A stretch of DNA of 64,000 bases from Epithemia pelagica (Eukaryota; Bacillariophyta; Bacillariophyceae; Surirellales; Surirellaceae): contig OX337237.1 in NCBI GenBank assembly GCA_946965045.2, positions 3,038,001 to 3,102,000 on the forward strand, in the 5' to 3' direction. Under the pieces are notes generated by a model. It saw nothing but the letters and a program-made list of their open reading frames with translations, was not told where the DNA came from and did no database searches. This document shows positions 30,177 through 40,065 of this stretch, one piece after another (the stretch's first letter is position 1; each line of letters starts with the position of its first letter). Both the position numbers and the translations under genes were made by a program.

Positions 30177-32549
30177 ATGGCGAGTGGTGCCGGACCTTCC
30201 TTGTTGGAATTGACGCAGGATGCCTGGAATGGCGTGGTGGCCGGTGACGACAACCACAACGACAAGAACAAGGACGACGAATCCACCGTGCCGTACCAGT
30301 GTACATGGCACCGCCATGTGTGGTGGTATTTGGTCGATCCAAGTACCGAAACCTTGTATACACCTCCCCAAGTTGTGGGGAGTGGACACTTGATTCAAGC
30401 GGCCTGGACGGGGTGGCAACGGGCCGTGCAACAGCAACAATTACAACAACAACAAGAGAGACAACGACAGCAACAGCAAGAAAAAGAAACACAACAATCC
30501 GCACAACAGTCACCTCGTCGCAAACGAAAATCCAAACGTCGTTCGTCGCCCTCTTCTTCGTCTTCCGAATCCACAACGTCCACTGTATCTTTATGGACAC
30601 GACTGTCCGTGTGGTGGACCCAGTCCGTGTTGGATCCTCTCGTGGAACAAACCCTGCGTCGGTTCGACGGCCAGAAGGGCACCCAGTCGTTATCGATTCC
30701 ATGCCTGTGGGTGTGGATGGTCTGGATTCTCCTTCATACGACCATTCCCTACGCCCTGACATGGTATTATTCGCCCACCTTTTACTTTACCGCGCGCCAT
30801 GACCATGACGACGACCACGACCCACTCGACCACGACGAATCTTCTACGACTCCCACCCATTCGGAGGATTCGTCAGCCTTTTCTCAAGCCTCGCACGATC
30901 ATGCCTGGTTGGTCCATCATGCCTTGGCCGGTTATGTTCCCGCCTGGGTCTTGCTGGCGAATGCCCTCGGTCATGTCGGAACGTGGCTCGGCTTGAGTGT
31001 GGTGCGACGCGGCTGGTCATCGGTTCCTGGGCGTTTGTCGTCGTGGATGCCAACCACCACCAACGACAACCACCATTGGTTTGGACCGTGGTTGGTCGGG
31101 CACTTGTCCCTGTATGTGTTGGAATCCACGGTCTGTCTCCTGGTGCTCGTGTCGTCCCTGCAGGCCGTCGTCATGTGGGAACCGGCCACCTTGCTGTGGA
31201 TCCAAGTCGTCTTGCAAGTCACCTACTTGGTGACGTGTGTGTGGGAACCGGCCCATGGTACGGCAGCCTTGGGGGCCGTGGCTGATTCGAATCGTTGTCG
31301 ATCACACCCAGTTGCCGCTTCGTGGTGGCCTTCGTGGCCGGGTGGGACGGCCAGTTTGGTCGTGGCCGTCGTTTCGTTGGGACATGCCCTGGTGCGAGAA
31401 GAAACCGTCGTGTGGTATCACATTAATCTCTATCCCTTGATTTTGCCGTGGTTCCTGTCCTGGGTGCCATTCATTGAGTCGTTCTGGTCGTTGTCGTCGG
31501 TTTCCAGTCATTATGACCTGCCGGCGGTGGTCACCCACTGGATCTTGACGGCCTACAGTTGGATGGAACGGCTGTGGATTGTCTTTGCCAGTCGCGACGA
31601 AGAAAATGACCTTGTTCATGACGATCCCGCGGCCGTCTTAGACAATGGTCGTACCAAGACGGTTTATTTGGATGACGACCAAGACATGTACCATCCCGAT
31701 CATCATCATCGACATGGCCATGTCTTGACCTTGGGACAAGGGTTGGAATTTCTCATTGTCCTGACCTGTGGGTGGCTGATTTTAGGATCGCTGTATCGTG
31801 TCTTGTCCCACTTGACCCTTCGACCAGCCCTTTCGGCATGCAGCAAACTACTGGTTCCAGCCAGTGTCTTGTTTGTGCCGTGGATCTTGATTGGGTTGGA
31901 AGAATTGGAATGGATGGCGTATCATCCCGATGCCTGGTCCACGGCCACCACCTTGGATATTGTGTGGTGGACCTGTACCCGGACCCTGCATCTGGCCTTG
32001 ATCGTGACGTGGACGCAGGGGACGTGGACGCTGTGGTTGTGTGGACAGGCCCACCAGGCGTGGCCCGTTCTCGGTGCCACGACGACCATGGCGGCCGTGT
32101 GGACCAGTGTTGTGCTGTGGATTGTGTACGATGTGCGATGGAAACGCATTCATCAAGTCTTGGTATTGGTGCTCGTGTGGCAATTGGGGCAAACGGCTCG
32201 GTCCATGAGACGGGCCGTCGCCGCCGCGTACGCGTCGGGAACGACCCCGACTCCACCATCTACCACACCCACCGAGCCACCACAACGAAACGACGACGAC
32301 AAGGACGACCACCAGGAGGATACGAATCCCAATGCACCACCAGCAGCAGCAGCTGCTGCGGAAACCAGTCAACCCACAACAACACCAGCAACCGTCACGT
32401 CACCACCACCACCACCATTCCCACCCACGAATCCCAAGGTTGGATTTGCCGCGGCTCTCTCCTCCTCCTCGACAACCGCAGCACCAGCAGTGCCAGCCAA
32501 CAAGATAAGTTTGGGAATGCCAAACAATCCGACTAGTACGGGGGATTGA
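30177..32549 (+). CDS. Multi-pass membrane protein of unknown function
   Basis: A 790-residue frame; the ATG at 30177 has context ACACCATGG. After a soluble 200-residue N-terminus with Gln-rich and Arg/Ser-rich stretches come roughly ten hydrophobic segments, for example CLWVWMVWILLHTTIPYALT, LSLYVLESTVCLLVLVSSL, WIQVVLQVTYLVTCVW, LEFLIVLTCGWLILGSLY and LHLALIVTWTQGTWTLWLCG. Unusually many Trp and His residues lie in or near them. Acidic His-rich loops (HDHDDDHD, YHPDHHHRHGHV) could bind metal. The C-terminal 110 residues are Pro/Thr/Ala low complexity. I do not recognise the family; a transporter or an ER/Golgi multispan enzyme is possible. It lies between two GT61 genes and is transcribed in the same direction. 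Confidence 0.7.
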   Translation: MASGAGPSLLELTQDAWNGVVAGDDNHNDKNKDDESTVPYQCTWHRHVWWYLVDPSTETLYTPPQVVGSGHLIQAAWTGWQRAVQQQQLQQQQERQRQQQQEKETQQSAQQSPRRKRKSKRRSSPSSSSSESTTSTVSLWTRLSVWWTQSVLDPLVEQTLRRFDGQKGTQSLSIPCLWVWMVWILLHTTIPYALTWYYSPTFYFTARHDHDDDHDPLDHDESSTTPTHSEDSSAFSQASHDHAWLVHHALAGYVPAWVLLANALGHVGTWLGLSVVRRGWSSVPGRLSSWMPTTTNDNHHWFGPWLVGHLSLYVLESTVCLLVLVSSLQAVVMWEPATLLWIQVVLQVTYLVTCVWEPAHGTAALGAVADSNRCRSHPVAASWWPSWPGGTASLVVAVVSLGHALVREETVVWYHINLYPLILPWFLSWVPFIESFWSLSSVSSHYDLPAVVTHWILTAYSWMERLWIVFASRDEENDLVHDDPAAVLDNGRTKTVYLDDDQDMYHPDHHHRHGHVLTLGQGLEFLIVLTCGWLILGSLYRVLSHLTLRPALSACSKLLVPASVLFVPWILIGLEELEWMAYHPDAWSTATTLDIVWWTCTRTLHLALIVTWTQGTWTLWLCGQAHQAWPVLGATTTMAAVWTSVVLWIVYDVRWKRIHQVLVLVLVWQLGQTARSMRRAVAAAYASGTTPTPPSTTPTEPPQRNDDDKDDHQEDTNPNAPPAAAAAAETSQPTTTPATVTSPPPPPFPPTNPKVGFAAALSSSSTTAAPAVPANKISLGMPNNPTSTGD

Positions 32550-33075
32550 CGCACGGTCGACATGTAACAAACGTTCCTCCGAATACTTGGTAGGTATGGC
32601 TCGAATCCATACGACTACACAGGGAAAGTTGGTACAACAAAGAGAGTGTTTGATCCGGGGTGTATTACTTGTATATATATATATATATATATATATATTA
32701 TGTATATACCCAAAGGGTCCCACACCAATGTCTGTCGATCGAATCTACTCCTAGATGGGAAATTGATTTGGGTAATCGACATGTCTATTAAGGTACTACA
32801 TAGGAGTAGATAGTCCCCAGTATATGGTGCACTTTTTTGGGGGGGAGTGAGCCAATCACGGGGTACCATGAAAAAGCCCAGGGGGGAGGGGGGTTTTGTA
32901 AGGTCAAGTCTTGTATGATCGTGAATCCTAACGCATTCGCTCCCAACCAGAAATCGAAAAACATGGCATGGTGTCCACGACTGCTATGGGCCAATGACCA
33001 ACAAAATCACCCCGAATACCACACTTTCATTTTTTAGTTGACACAAAAGACGACGACGACGACGACGACGACACC
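32550..33075. other. Intergenic region with (TA)n and (GAC)n microsatellites
   Basis: A TA run of about 30 bp lies at 32670-32700. A GAC run lies at about 33049-33072, immediately before the ATG of the next gene. There are also G-rich tracts at 32838-32895. No gene is seen. Confidence 0.6.
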
Positions 33076-34698
33076 ATGGGGAGGAGGAGCCGGTCCCATT
33101 GTGATCGATCCACGACGAAAGCGACGCCTTCTTCTTCAAGAAGAAACCTTTCCCAATGGAGGAATCTCGTGGCAACCACAATGTTTTTGGCTTTTGTTGG
33201 AAACTTTTTCATGTCTCGTCAATTCCTTCTGGAACTCTCGCCCTCGTCTTTCGTAGTTTGGGACAGCCCCGAAGAAGAAGCTCCGCCACTAGTAGAAGCA
33301 TCGCCAGGATTCGTTCGGATGAGAAGCAACAACAACACGGAATTGCAAGGTCCACAGGAGCATGCCACCATACTAGCACGAGAACTACAGCAACCGAGCA
33401 GGAGGACCATTGCCTTGTGGTGCTTTTTGGACGACCAGTCAACTTATATTTTCGCTCATTTTCCGCATGCAATGCAAGCCTTGAGTCAATGTTGGAGTTT
33501 CTTTCAGTCGCAGCAAGCACAACTCCAGGCAACAACAGCGTCTTCTCAACTGTCCAACGACAATAACGAGGACATGTTTCAGTGTCATATCAACCTCAAC
33601 CGCGTGACAGGTTTGGGTTCAGTCGCACAGGATTGGCGAGCGGCCTTGATTGTCAAGTTGATGAAGTGTACCTACGACTACACAGAGTTCAATCTGTCAC
33701 AGCTGCCACAAAATAGCACGGTTGTCTCACTAAAGCATCCGCCCGATAAACCACAAGACCAAAAACAATCAAAGGGAAAGAAGCGCATGAAACGGAAACC
33801 AGAGCTGCCACGAAACACTGCCACTCATACCTATTACTTGTTTCGGCCGCACCGTAACGATTCCGCTCTTCATCGATTCTTTTGGGATCCCCAACATGGA
33901 CAAGTGCTGCGAAATCGACTCTTTGAAACAAAAAGCTATCGAAACCACAACAACATTAGCGAAACCACCAATTCCAGTAACAGCATGGCCGTACTGGATG
34001 AGACTGCTCTCCGAATTGGCTTGGTCAATCGATTAAAAAATCGAAAAGTTGGGAACATGGACCAACTGGAGAAAGCCATTCGCCGAATGTACCCGGATTG
34101 TATTGTGGAAAATGCCAATATGGAAGGCATGAAGCCAATACAGCAATTTACATGGTGGTCTCGACAGTCCATTGTGATTCTTCCCCATGGTGCTGCCTCG
34201 ACCAATCTCTTGTTTCTGAAAGCAGGATCAGCCATTATTGAACTGTTTCCGCCCCATTATTACGAATTTGGCTTTTGGGCCTTGTCCAAAAGCTTAAACG
34301 TCCGTTACTATGGATACTTTCCCTTAATGGCTCGACGCAGGAAGACGAGCCAATCCAAACGAAAGAAACTGGTCGTGAAGATGTACGAAGAGTTCAAAGA
34401 AAATTGTAGAAAAATGGCGGTAGATCAAATGCATCGGACAATCCCAGTTCATTATCCATCCATCCCGCACGTGCTTGTCCTTCTTCGGCGGGCCGTTGCC
34501 GATCGGCAACTTTATCAGCAACAAACTCTATCCCAGAAGCAAAGTGACAGGAACGTGTCGTCGTGGTCCTATGTACCCCAAATTTCTAAAATGGTGTCCT
34601 GGTGTTGGTCGGCTCAACACGTTTTCCCAAACGAGGACAATCTGGTCCATCATTTTGACGACGACCCGCCACAATCCTTCGTGGATGAGTACTCGTGA
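33076..34698 (+). CDS. GT61-like glycosyltransferase, intact
   Basis: A 540-residue frame starting at ATG 33076 (CACCATGGG). Basic N-terminus, then a signal anchor near residues 35-55 (TTMFLAFVGNFFMSRQFLL). Core blocks are LWCFLDDQSTYIFAHFPHAM, DWRAALIVKLMKC, LRIGLVNRLKNRKVGNMDQL, QFTWWSRQSIVILPHGAAST and ELFPPHYYEFGFWALSK. It ends HHFDDDPPQSFVDEYS. Two PQNST-type sequons suggest lumenal N-glycosylation. It is closest to the minus-strand copy at 37941-39653; both share the 3' flank (TACTCGTGAGGCAT), so the pair arose by inverted duplication. Confidence 0.86.
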   Translation: MGRRSRSHCDRSTTKATPSSSRRNLSQWRNLVATTMFLAFVGNFFMSRQFLLELSPSSFVVWDSPEEEAPPLVEASPGFVRMRSNNNTELQGPQEHATILARELQQPSRRTIALWCFLDDQSTYIFAHFPHAMQALSQCWSFFQSQQAQLQATTASSQLSNDNNEDMFQCHINLNRVTGLGSVAQDWRAALIVKLMKCTYDYTEFNLSQLPQNSTVVSLKHPPDKPQDQKQSKGKKRMKRKPELPRNTATHTYYLFRPHRNDSALHRFFWDPQHGQVLRNRLFETKSYRNHNNISETTNSSNSMAVLDETALRIGLVNRLKNRKVGNMDQLEKAIRRMYPDCIVENANMEGMKPIQQFTWWSRQSIVILPHGAASTNLLFLKAGSAIIELFPPHYYEFGFWALSKSLNVRYYGYFPLMARRRKTSQSKRKKLVVKMYEEFKENCRKMAVDQMHRTIPVHYPSIPHVLVLLRRAVADRQLYQQQTLSQKQSDRNVSSWSYVPQISKMVSWCWSAQHVFPNEDNLVHHFDDDPPQSFVDEYS

Positions 34699-34922
34699 GG
34701 CATCAGTTCCAGATCACATCGATATCATTTTCCAATTCGCTCTTGTGACGGATGGTCCATGGAACCAGGAGACTTGTTTTCAACTCACATGTTACAAACA
34801 GCTCCCAAACCATATAATCGGGACGATGCGACCAAATCAAGAATGACTCGAGCTATTTTCAAGAGGACACGAATGCGCATCTTTCTTGAAAGAGAAGGGA
34901 TATCGAATATTGGTTTTGTGGA

Positions 34923-35151
34923 CTATTCCTTGTCCTCATGCTCCGGAACGACATTGCAAGCGTGCGCCAAGGCTTCATGTTCATCAATGTGGCGTTGTTC
35001 GTAGGTCTAAAAGTTGAAGGAAAAAGGCGGTACCTTACCGGCTTGTACCGGATTATTGGCATTGCTTTCCCTGGAATGTGCACAACGGCCACTCCCACTT
35101 GGCGCGGACCATGTCGTGCTTGAACCTGCTCGACGCAATATTGCAAGGTCC
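34923..35151 (-). pseudogene. Fragment of xanthine/hypoxanthine phosphoribosyltransferase gene, with internal inversion
   Basis: The minus strand reads LQYCVEQVQARHGPRQVGVAVVH, nearly identical to the intact gene at 40066-40791 (TLQYCVEQVFARHDPRQVGVA), and later HIDEHEALAHACN-like sequence and a matching stop. The roughly 60 bp between them (about 35015-35074) resemble the intact gene only when read on the plus strand (GGATTATTGGCATTG), so this piece has been flipped. The 5' half of the gene, including most of the active site, is absent. Clearly non-functional debris. Confidence 0.82.
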
Positions 35152-35216
35152 GTCACAAAAAGACGCATCGTACCACCACCCAGCCGTCTCAAGCGGAGGA
35201 GGATCCACTTTTGGCA

Positions 35217-35891
35217 ATGCTGCGCAACAATCTGAATCTACAACACTCCAGTGGTGCAGACGACTTGTTACATTCGTTGAATGACAAACAGTCTTGGTTT
35301 CACCAACTGGGTGGTGGGGACCGTGCGGCGGAATGGATTGTGGATTGCTATCGTATGCGAGTCGATGATGACGCCGTCTATGGAGCCACCTTTCGTGGTA
35401 TGTACGCCATTTCCGACGACGACGATGTCATCGAACAGGCATTGGACTTGACCAAGGATTTTCTCCTCTTTTTCAAACTGGCCGTGAAACAGCAAGTCGT
35501 GCCCGACCACTTTCCCTATGCATCGTGTCTACGGCACCATGCTCCCAATCTTTTACTCTTGGCCTTTGAAAAGTCGGATGCCAAGGAAAAGTGGGGCGGA
35601 GAAAATGTCTTTTCGGCCGGTCCTAGTCTTCGCCGAACGGCCGAATTGGTGTACGGCACGAGTTGCATGTCGGATAACCGGGATGAAACCACGATACTGG
35701 CAGAAGAAGAGTTGGTCGAAGACATTGCCGAGAAGCTCCAGTACGACGGCGAGCAGGACTACGATCTGGAGGTTGCCGGGGACCAGGACTCTTTGACGAC
35801 GTGGGAGGCAAACCGGACTGGGTCGCTCTCTGGAAGGCGTTGCAACAAAAACTACTCGAGTGATGATTCGGCACTACTGCGAATGCGGTGA
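35217..35891 (+). pseudogene. Truncated gene, possibly of a diatom MYND-finger family
   Basis: Open frame of about 225 residues from the ATG at 35217, beginning only 65 bp from the flanking gene fragment, so its own 5' end may be missing. It contains WFHQLGGGDRAAEWIVDCYR, LLFFKLAVKQQVVPDHFPYA, AFEKSDAKEKWGGENVFSAG and RRTAELVYGTSCM, phrases I associate with a large diatom family that ends in a MYND zinc finger. After about 35790 the frame is lost; CECGECHG and QCSV-like remnants of a Cys-rich finger appear in other frames at 35880-35930. Read as a decayed or truncated copy. The family link is from memory and should be tested by search. Confidence 0.5.
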
Positions 35892-36369
35892 ATGCCATGG
35901 ATCCAGTACTCAATGTTCAGTGTTGCCGTTGTATCCTTCTTGGCGGGCTCGAATTCTAGGAGACACGCACAAACACACATCATATGGATGTTCCACACAA
36001 ACTCCCGAGATTCATCATTCTCTCTTTCTCTCTAGAGTCGATTGTTGTGCCATGGATTCTGTACAACAGGAACCATCTGAAAGGTGAGATGCAATGGAGA
36101 GACTGTTTCTAGCTAGAAGAAGAGAGCAAGTGTTGGACTTTAAATTAGGGGTAGGCCTCCATGTTTTCGTGCGCGACTGAAACACCCACACTCAACGTGC
36201 GACTGGCATACCGCCGGTGTCCCAGTCGCGTTGCCCCACAAAACGTCACCCAGATCTCAAGTGTCAACCATCAAAACAAAAATGAACCATGATTCTCCAC
36301 TGATTGAGAACATCACCACAACCACATCATTCGATCCGAAACGATCTAGTAGAAGAGCAGAGAGACAAC
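35892..36369. other. Intergenic region before the dehydrogenase gene
   Basis: Includes Cys-rich remnants at its left end; otherwise no gene is seen. Confidence 0.5.
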
Positions 36370-37503
36370 ATGTCTACAAGTACAAGCGGCCAAAGTTGGT
36401 GGACCATGGCGGCTTCCGCCTTGCAGCATATTACCACTACTACGACTCGTTCAGCCGCTGATGCAAGCACGACGGCTCTTTGGGCAGCAGTCGTTCCGGC
36501 AGCCGTGCTTTCCTGTCATTATCTTTACTCGAATTATTGGTATTGCAAACCCATTGCCGGCAAAGATGCCATTGTTGTCACGGGTACGGATTCGGGCATT
36601 GGCAAGCATGCCGCCTTGACCTTGGCGAAACGGGGCTTTGTGGTCTTTTGCGGTGTATTGGACCGACACCATGGGGACGAGTTGGTCCAACTGGCCATTG
36701 ACAATGGGATTGATCCTTCCAATATCAAGCCAATGTTGCTGGATGTGACGAATGCGCAACACATTCAAGACGCGGTCAAGCACGTGACTGCCGTTGTGGG
36801 TCAAGACCATGGATTGTATGGCTTGTTCAACAATGCCGGAATTGGTAATCCCGTCCGACAGGGCGAAGGTCGATCCATTGAACATGCACCCCTGTATCAA
36901 GTACGCAAGGTCATGGACGTGAATTTTTTTGGCACGTGGCAAGTCACACAAGCCTTTTTGCCCTTGATTCGACAACGACAAGGCCGGATTGTCACCAATG
37001 CCTCCTTGGCCGGAACCATGGCCTCGCCCTTTGTCGGCCCGTATACCGCCTCCAAATTTGCCGTCGAAGCCATGATGGATTCGCTCCGACGCGAACTCTT
37101 GGGGTTGGGTGTCACGGTCTCCATTTTGGAACCCGGCTTTGTCGCGACACCCATTTACACGAGTGTGGTCACGGCGGACCAATTGCGGTCGTATTCCGGT
37201 GTGGGTGTGTATGCGCAAACCGAAGTGTGGCAAACGCGAAACATGATGCACTTGGCCTGGACCATGGGCGTGTCCCCAAAATCCAGTACCTCCCCCGCCA
37301 TTGTGCATGCCTTTCAATCTCCGACCCCGCAACTCCGATACAAGGTGGGAGGCTTGTGCACCGGGTTTTCGTTCTTGGCCCGATGGCCCGCCGTTTGGAC
37401 CGATTGGTTCTTTTGGATCACGACCCAAATTCCCGTCCCCGCCGTTTCGCCCGAGCAGGAAACACAACTCCAACGGAAATTGGCCACGGATTTTGCTCTG
37501 TAA
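36370..37503 (+). CDS. Short-chain dehydrogenase/reductase, membrane-anchored (SDR9C-like)
   Basis: A 377-residue enzyme of the classical SDR fold. The ATG at 36370 is the first in frame. A hydrophobic segment at residues 36-54 (TALWAAVVPAAVLSCHYLY) anchors it, probably to the ER. The NAD(P) site is VVTGTDSGIGKHAA (TGxxxGIG), followed by LFNNAGIG (NNAG), the catalytic Ser region in NASLAGTMAS, and YTASKFAVEA (YxxxK). ILEPGFVATPIY is the usual post-catalytic loop. The overall layout resembles retinol, hydroxysteroid or 3-hydroxybutyrate dehydrogenases of the SDR9C branch, oxidising or reducing a lipophilic alcohol or ketone; the substrate cannot be told. Intact, no intron, in a region of gene debris and GT61 copies. 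Confidence 0.9.
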   Translation: MSTSTSGQSWWTMAASALQHITTTTTRSAADASTTALWAAVVPAAVLSCHYLYSNYWYCKPIAGKDAIVVTGTDSGIGKHAALTLAKRGFVVFCGVLDRHHGDELVQLAIDNGIDPSNIKPMLLDVTNAQHIQDAVKHVTAVVGQDHGLYGLFNNAGIGNPVRQGEGRSIEHAPLYQVRKVMDVNFFGTWQVTQAFLPLIRQRQGRIVTNASLAGTMASPFVGPYTASKFAVEAMMDSLRRELLGLGVTVSILEPGFVATPIYTSVVTADQLRSYSGVGVYAQTEVWQTRNMMHLAWTMGVSPKSSTSPAIVHAFQSPTPQLRYKVGGLCTGFSFLARWPAVWTDWFFWITTQIPVPAVSPEQETQLQRKLATDFAL

Positions 37504-37940
37504 TAGGAGTACGAAACTTTATCTCTTGCGTGTGTGAGTGTAGAAAGAGCACCCTCCCTTCTGGTGTGGGGCGTTTTCGGGTAGAGTCTCCTTTTTTCTC
37601 GTGTTTTTTTACGGCGTCTTTTGTGTGCGTTTGCCAGCAAAAGTGCAGTGGACCGCCAACCGCGCAATGGGCCCACAAGACAGAAGATTCTTCCAGAAAC
37701 GAGCTCCTCCATGTCATTGGAACTACCTAGTACATCCTTGACGCCGACCTTGATACACAACGAGAGACTCATGTAGAAAGTAGATCCATAGTCCAAAGTG
37801 TTTCTCTTAGTTTTGTGGGCCATGTTGTCACTCATTCGAATATTGGTTGAACGCTTCTCCGATGGTTGAAACCTCATGTTAGAAATATTAGGAGTACACT
37901 TCCAAAGACATTGATATCGACGTGATCTAGAACTCATGCC
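37504..37940. other. Intergenic region between convergent genes
   Basis: No gene is seen. The right end resembles the 3' flank of the GT61 gene at 33076-34698 in inverted orientation. Confidence 0.55.
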
Positions 37941-39653
37941 TCACGAGTACTCATCCAAGAGGGATTGTGGCGGGTCGTCGTCAAAGTGATGGACCAGGTT
38001 GTCCTCGTTTGGCGAAACGTGTTGAGCCAACTCACAATGCGACGCCATTTTCGATATTTGGGGTACATAGGACCACGATGACAGGTTCCTGTCACTTTGA
38101 TTCAGCTGAATAGTTTCTTTTTGTTGTTGTTGGTAATGCTGCCGATCGGCTACGGCCCGTCGAAGAAGGACAAGCACATGCGGAATGGATGGGTAATGGA
38201 CTGGGAGGTCGCGATTTTTATGATCCACAGTCCTTCTTGTACAGCTTTGTTTGGACGCTTCGTACATCTTCACGACCAGTTTGTTTCGTTCGGATCGGCT
38301 CGTATTGCCAGTTGTGGACATCAAGGGAAAGTATCCATAATACCGCACATTTAAAGTTTTGGACAAGGCCCAAAAGCCCCACCAATAATAGTGCGGTGGG
38401 AAAAGTTCAATAATGGCCGATCCTGGTTTCAGAAACACGAGATTGGTCGAGGCAGCGCCATGTGGAAGAATGACAATGGACTGTCGAGACCACCATGTAA
38501 ATTGCTCCAGAGGCGTCATGCCTTCCATAGTGGCACGTTCCACAATACAATCCGGGTACATTCGGCGAATGGCTTGCTCGAGTTGGTCCATGTTCCCAAC
38601 TTTACGATTTTTCAATCGATTGACCAATCCAATCCGGAGAACAGTCTCATCCATGAGGGCTATGCTGCTGCCACTGGAATTGGTGGTTTCGTTGTCCTTG
38701 GTATCGACAATGCTGTGGTTCGTCGTCACGGCATGAACAAGATTTGTTTTTCGATAGGTTTCTGTTTCATAGAGACGATTCCGCAACACTTGTCCATGTT
38801 GGGGATCCCAAAAAAATCGATAAAGTGCAGAATCGTTATGGTGTGGTCGAAACAAGTAATAGGTATGAGTTGCATTGTTTCGTGGCAACTCTGGTTGCTT
38901 TTTCGTGTGCTTCCTCCCCTTTGGTTGTTTTTGGTCTTGTGGAAGATCGGCTGGGCTTGTTAGTGAGACAACCGTACTATTTTGTGGTAGCTGTGACAGA
39001 TTGAACCGTGTGTAGCTGTAGGTACACTGCATAATCTCCACGACCAAGGCCGCTCGCCAATCCTGGTCGACTGAACCAAAACCTGCCACGCGGTTGATGT
39101 TAATACGACACTGAAAGTTGTCCTGGTTCGGCTGGTGTGGAGGAGAGGCTGACGCCTTGAGCTCGGCTTCCATGGACTGAAAGAAACTCCAACATTGACT
39201 CAAGGCTTGGAGTGCATGCGGAAAATGATGGAAAATATAAGTTGACTTGTCGTCCAAAAAACACCACATGTCAATGGTTGTATTCTGCAGCTGTGGCCGT
39301 GGTTCTGGTAGTTGTGCCTCTCGTAGCGACACTGCTTTTGTACTATTACCAGGTTGCTCCTGGAAACCTTGTCGTAGCTCCGAGTTGCTGTTGTGGTTGG
39401 TGGTGTTGCTGATATTGTCGTTTTCCCTCCCAAACAATCCAGATGCCTCAGCAAGGAGGTGAACTTCGTCGAGACTGGTCCATGCCACGGAAGAGGAGGA
39501 GAGTTGAATCAGGTATTGACGTGACAAGAAAACGTTTCCAGCCACTGCTACCAAAATTGAAATACCAACCAAACTCTTGCGCGATGTGAAACGTCTTGTA
39601 GTTGAAATCTTCGTATTCGGATGAGATCGGTGCCTCGTCATGGTCGTCGTCAT
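37941..39653 (-). CDS. GT61-like glycosyltransferase, intact, minus strand
   Basis: A 570-residue frame from the ATG at 39653 (second ATG at 39641). Signal anchor SLVGISILVAVAGNVFLSRQ at about residues 28-47. Core blocks are MWCFLDDKSTYIFHHFPHAL, DWRAALVVEIMQC, LRIGLVNRLKNRKVGNMDQL, QFTWWSRQSIVILPHGAAST and ELFPPHYYWWGFWALSKTL, ending HHFDDDPPQSLLDEYS. It is the inverted partner of 33076-34698. Its 5' end faces the phosphoribosyltransferase gene, and the two start codons are only a few hundred bases apart. Confidence 0.87.
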   Translation of the reverse strand: MTTTMTRHRSHPNTKISTTRRFTSRKSLVGISILVAVAGNVFLSRQYLIQLSSSSVAWTSLDEVHLLAEASGLFGRENDNISNTTNHNSNSELRQGFQEQPGNSTKAVSLREAQLPEPRPQLQNTTIDMWCFLDDKSTYIFHHFPHALQALSQCWSFFQSMEAELKASASPPHQPNQDNFQCRININRVAGFGSVDQDWRAALVVEIMQCTYSYTRFNLSQLPQNSTVVSLTSPADLPQDQKQPKGRKHTKKQPELPRNNATHTYYLFRPHHNDSALYRFFWDPQHGQVLRNRLYETETYRKTNLVHAVTTNHSIVDTKDNETTNSSGSSIALMDETVLRIGLVNRLKNRKVGNMDQLEQAIRRMYPDCIVERATMEGMTPLEQFTWWSRQSIVILPHGAASTNLVFLKPGSAIIELFPPHYYWWGFWALSKTLNVRYYGYFPLMSTTGNTSRSERNKLVVKMYEASKQSCTRRTVDHKNRDLPVHYPSIPHVLVLLRRAVADRQHYQQQQKETIQLNQSDRNLSSWSYVPQISKMASHCELAQHVSPNEDNLVHHFDDDPPQSLLDEYS

Positions 39654-40065
39654 TACTTCTGGTTGTCGTTGGTGGTTTTTTTCGGAATTGTTGGTGACTG
39701 GATCCCTCTTTTGTGTTGAAAGCCAAGGAGAAGGAGATTGGTTCGTCGTCGTGAACGATCCTACGGAGGTACGGAGGTTCAGTTTTCAGTTGTTGTGTTT
39801 TCAAGAGTTCAAACGAGAAAGAATGAGGGGCTGGAGTATACCTCCAAAAGGAAATTGCAAATTGCAACTTTGTTGAAAAATGAATGTGCACAGTAAAAAT
39901 TACACACATCCACATCCGGATGGTGGAGCGAACGTCGATAAAAAGATGGGCGCGCGTTCAAAATGCTGGACCGTCAAGGAAACGCTTATGGGTCGCTTTA
40001 CGTGTGGAATCACCACCCAAAATCTTTTTTGTTGGAGATATCTCTTTGCTCTTTGCCACCAAAGA
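39654..40065. promoter_or_regulatory. Short divergent promoter between GT61 gene and phosphoribosyltransferase gene
   Basis: 226-412 bp, depending on which phosphoribosyltransferase start is used. No clear TATA or other motif stands out; a shared promoter is inferred from geometry. Confidence 0.35.

Noticed and set aside
32670-32705. TA-rich run as a replication or attachment site
   Set aside because: A simple (TA)n microsatellite with no accompanying features.
36451-37473. 340-codon minus-strand frame opposite the dehydrogenase
   Set aside because: Antisense shadow; the plus strand carries a full set of SDR motifs.
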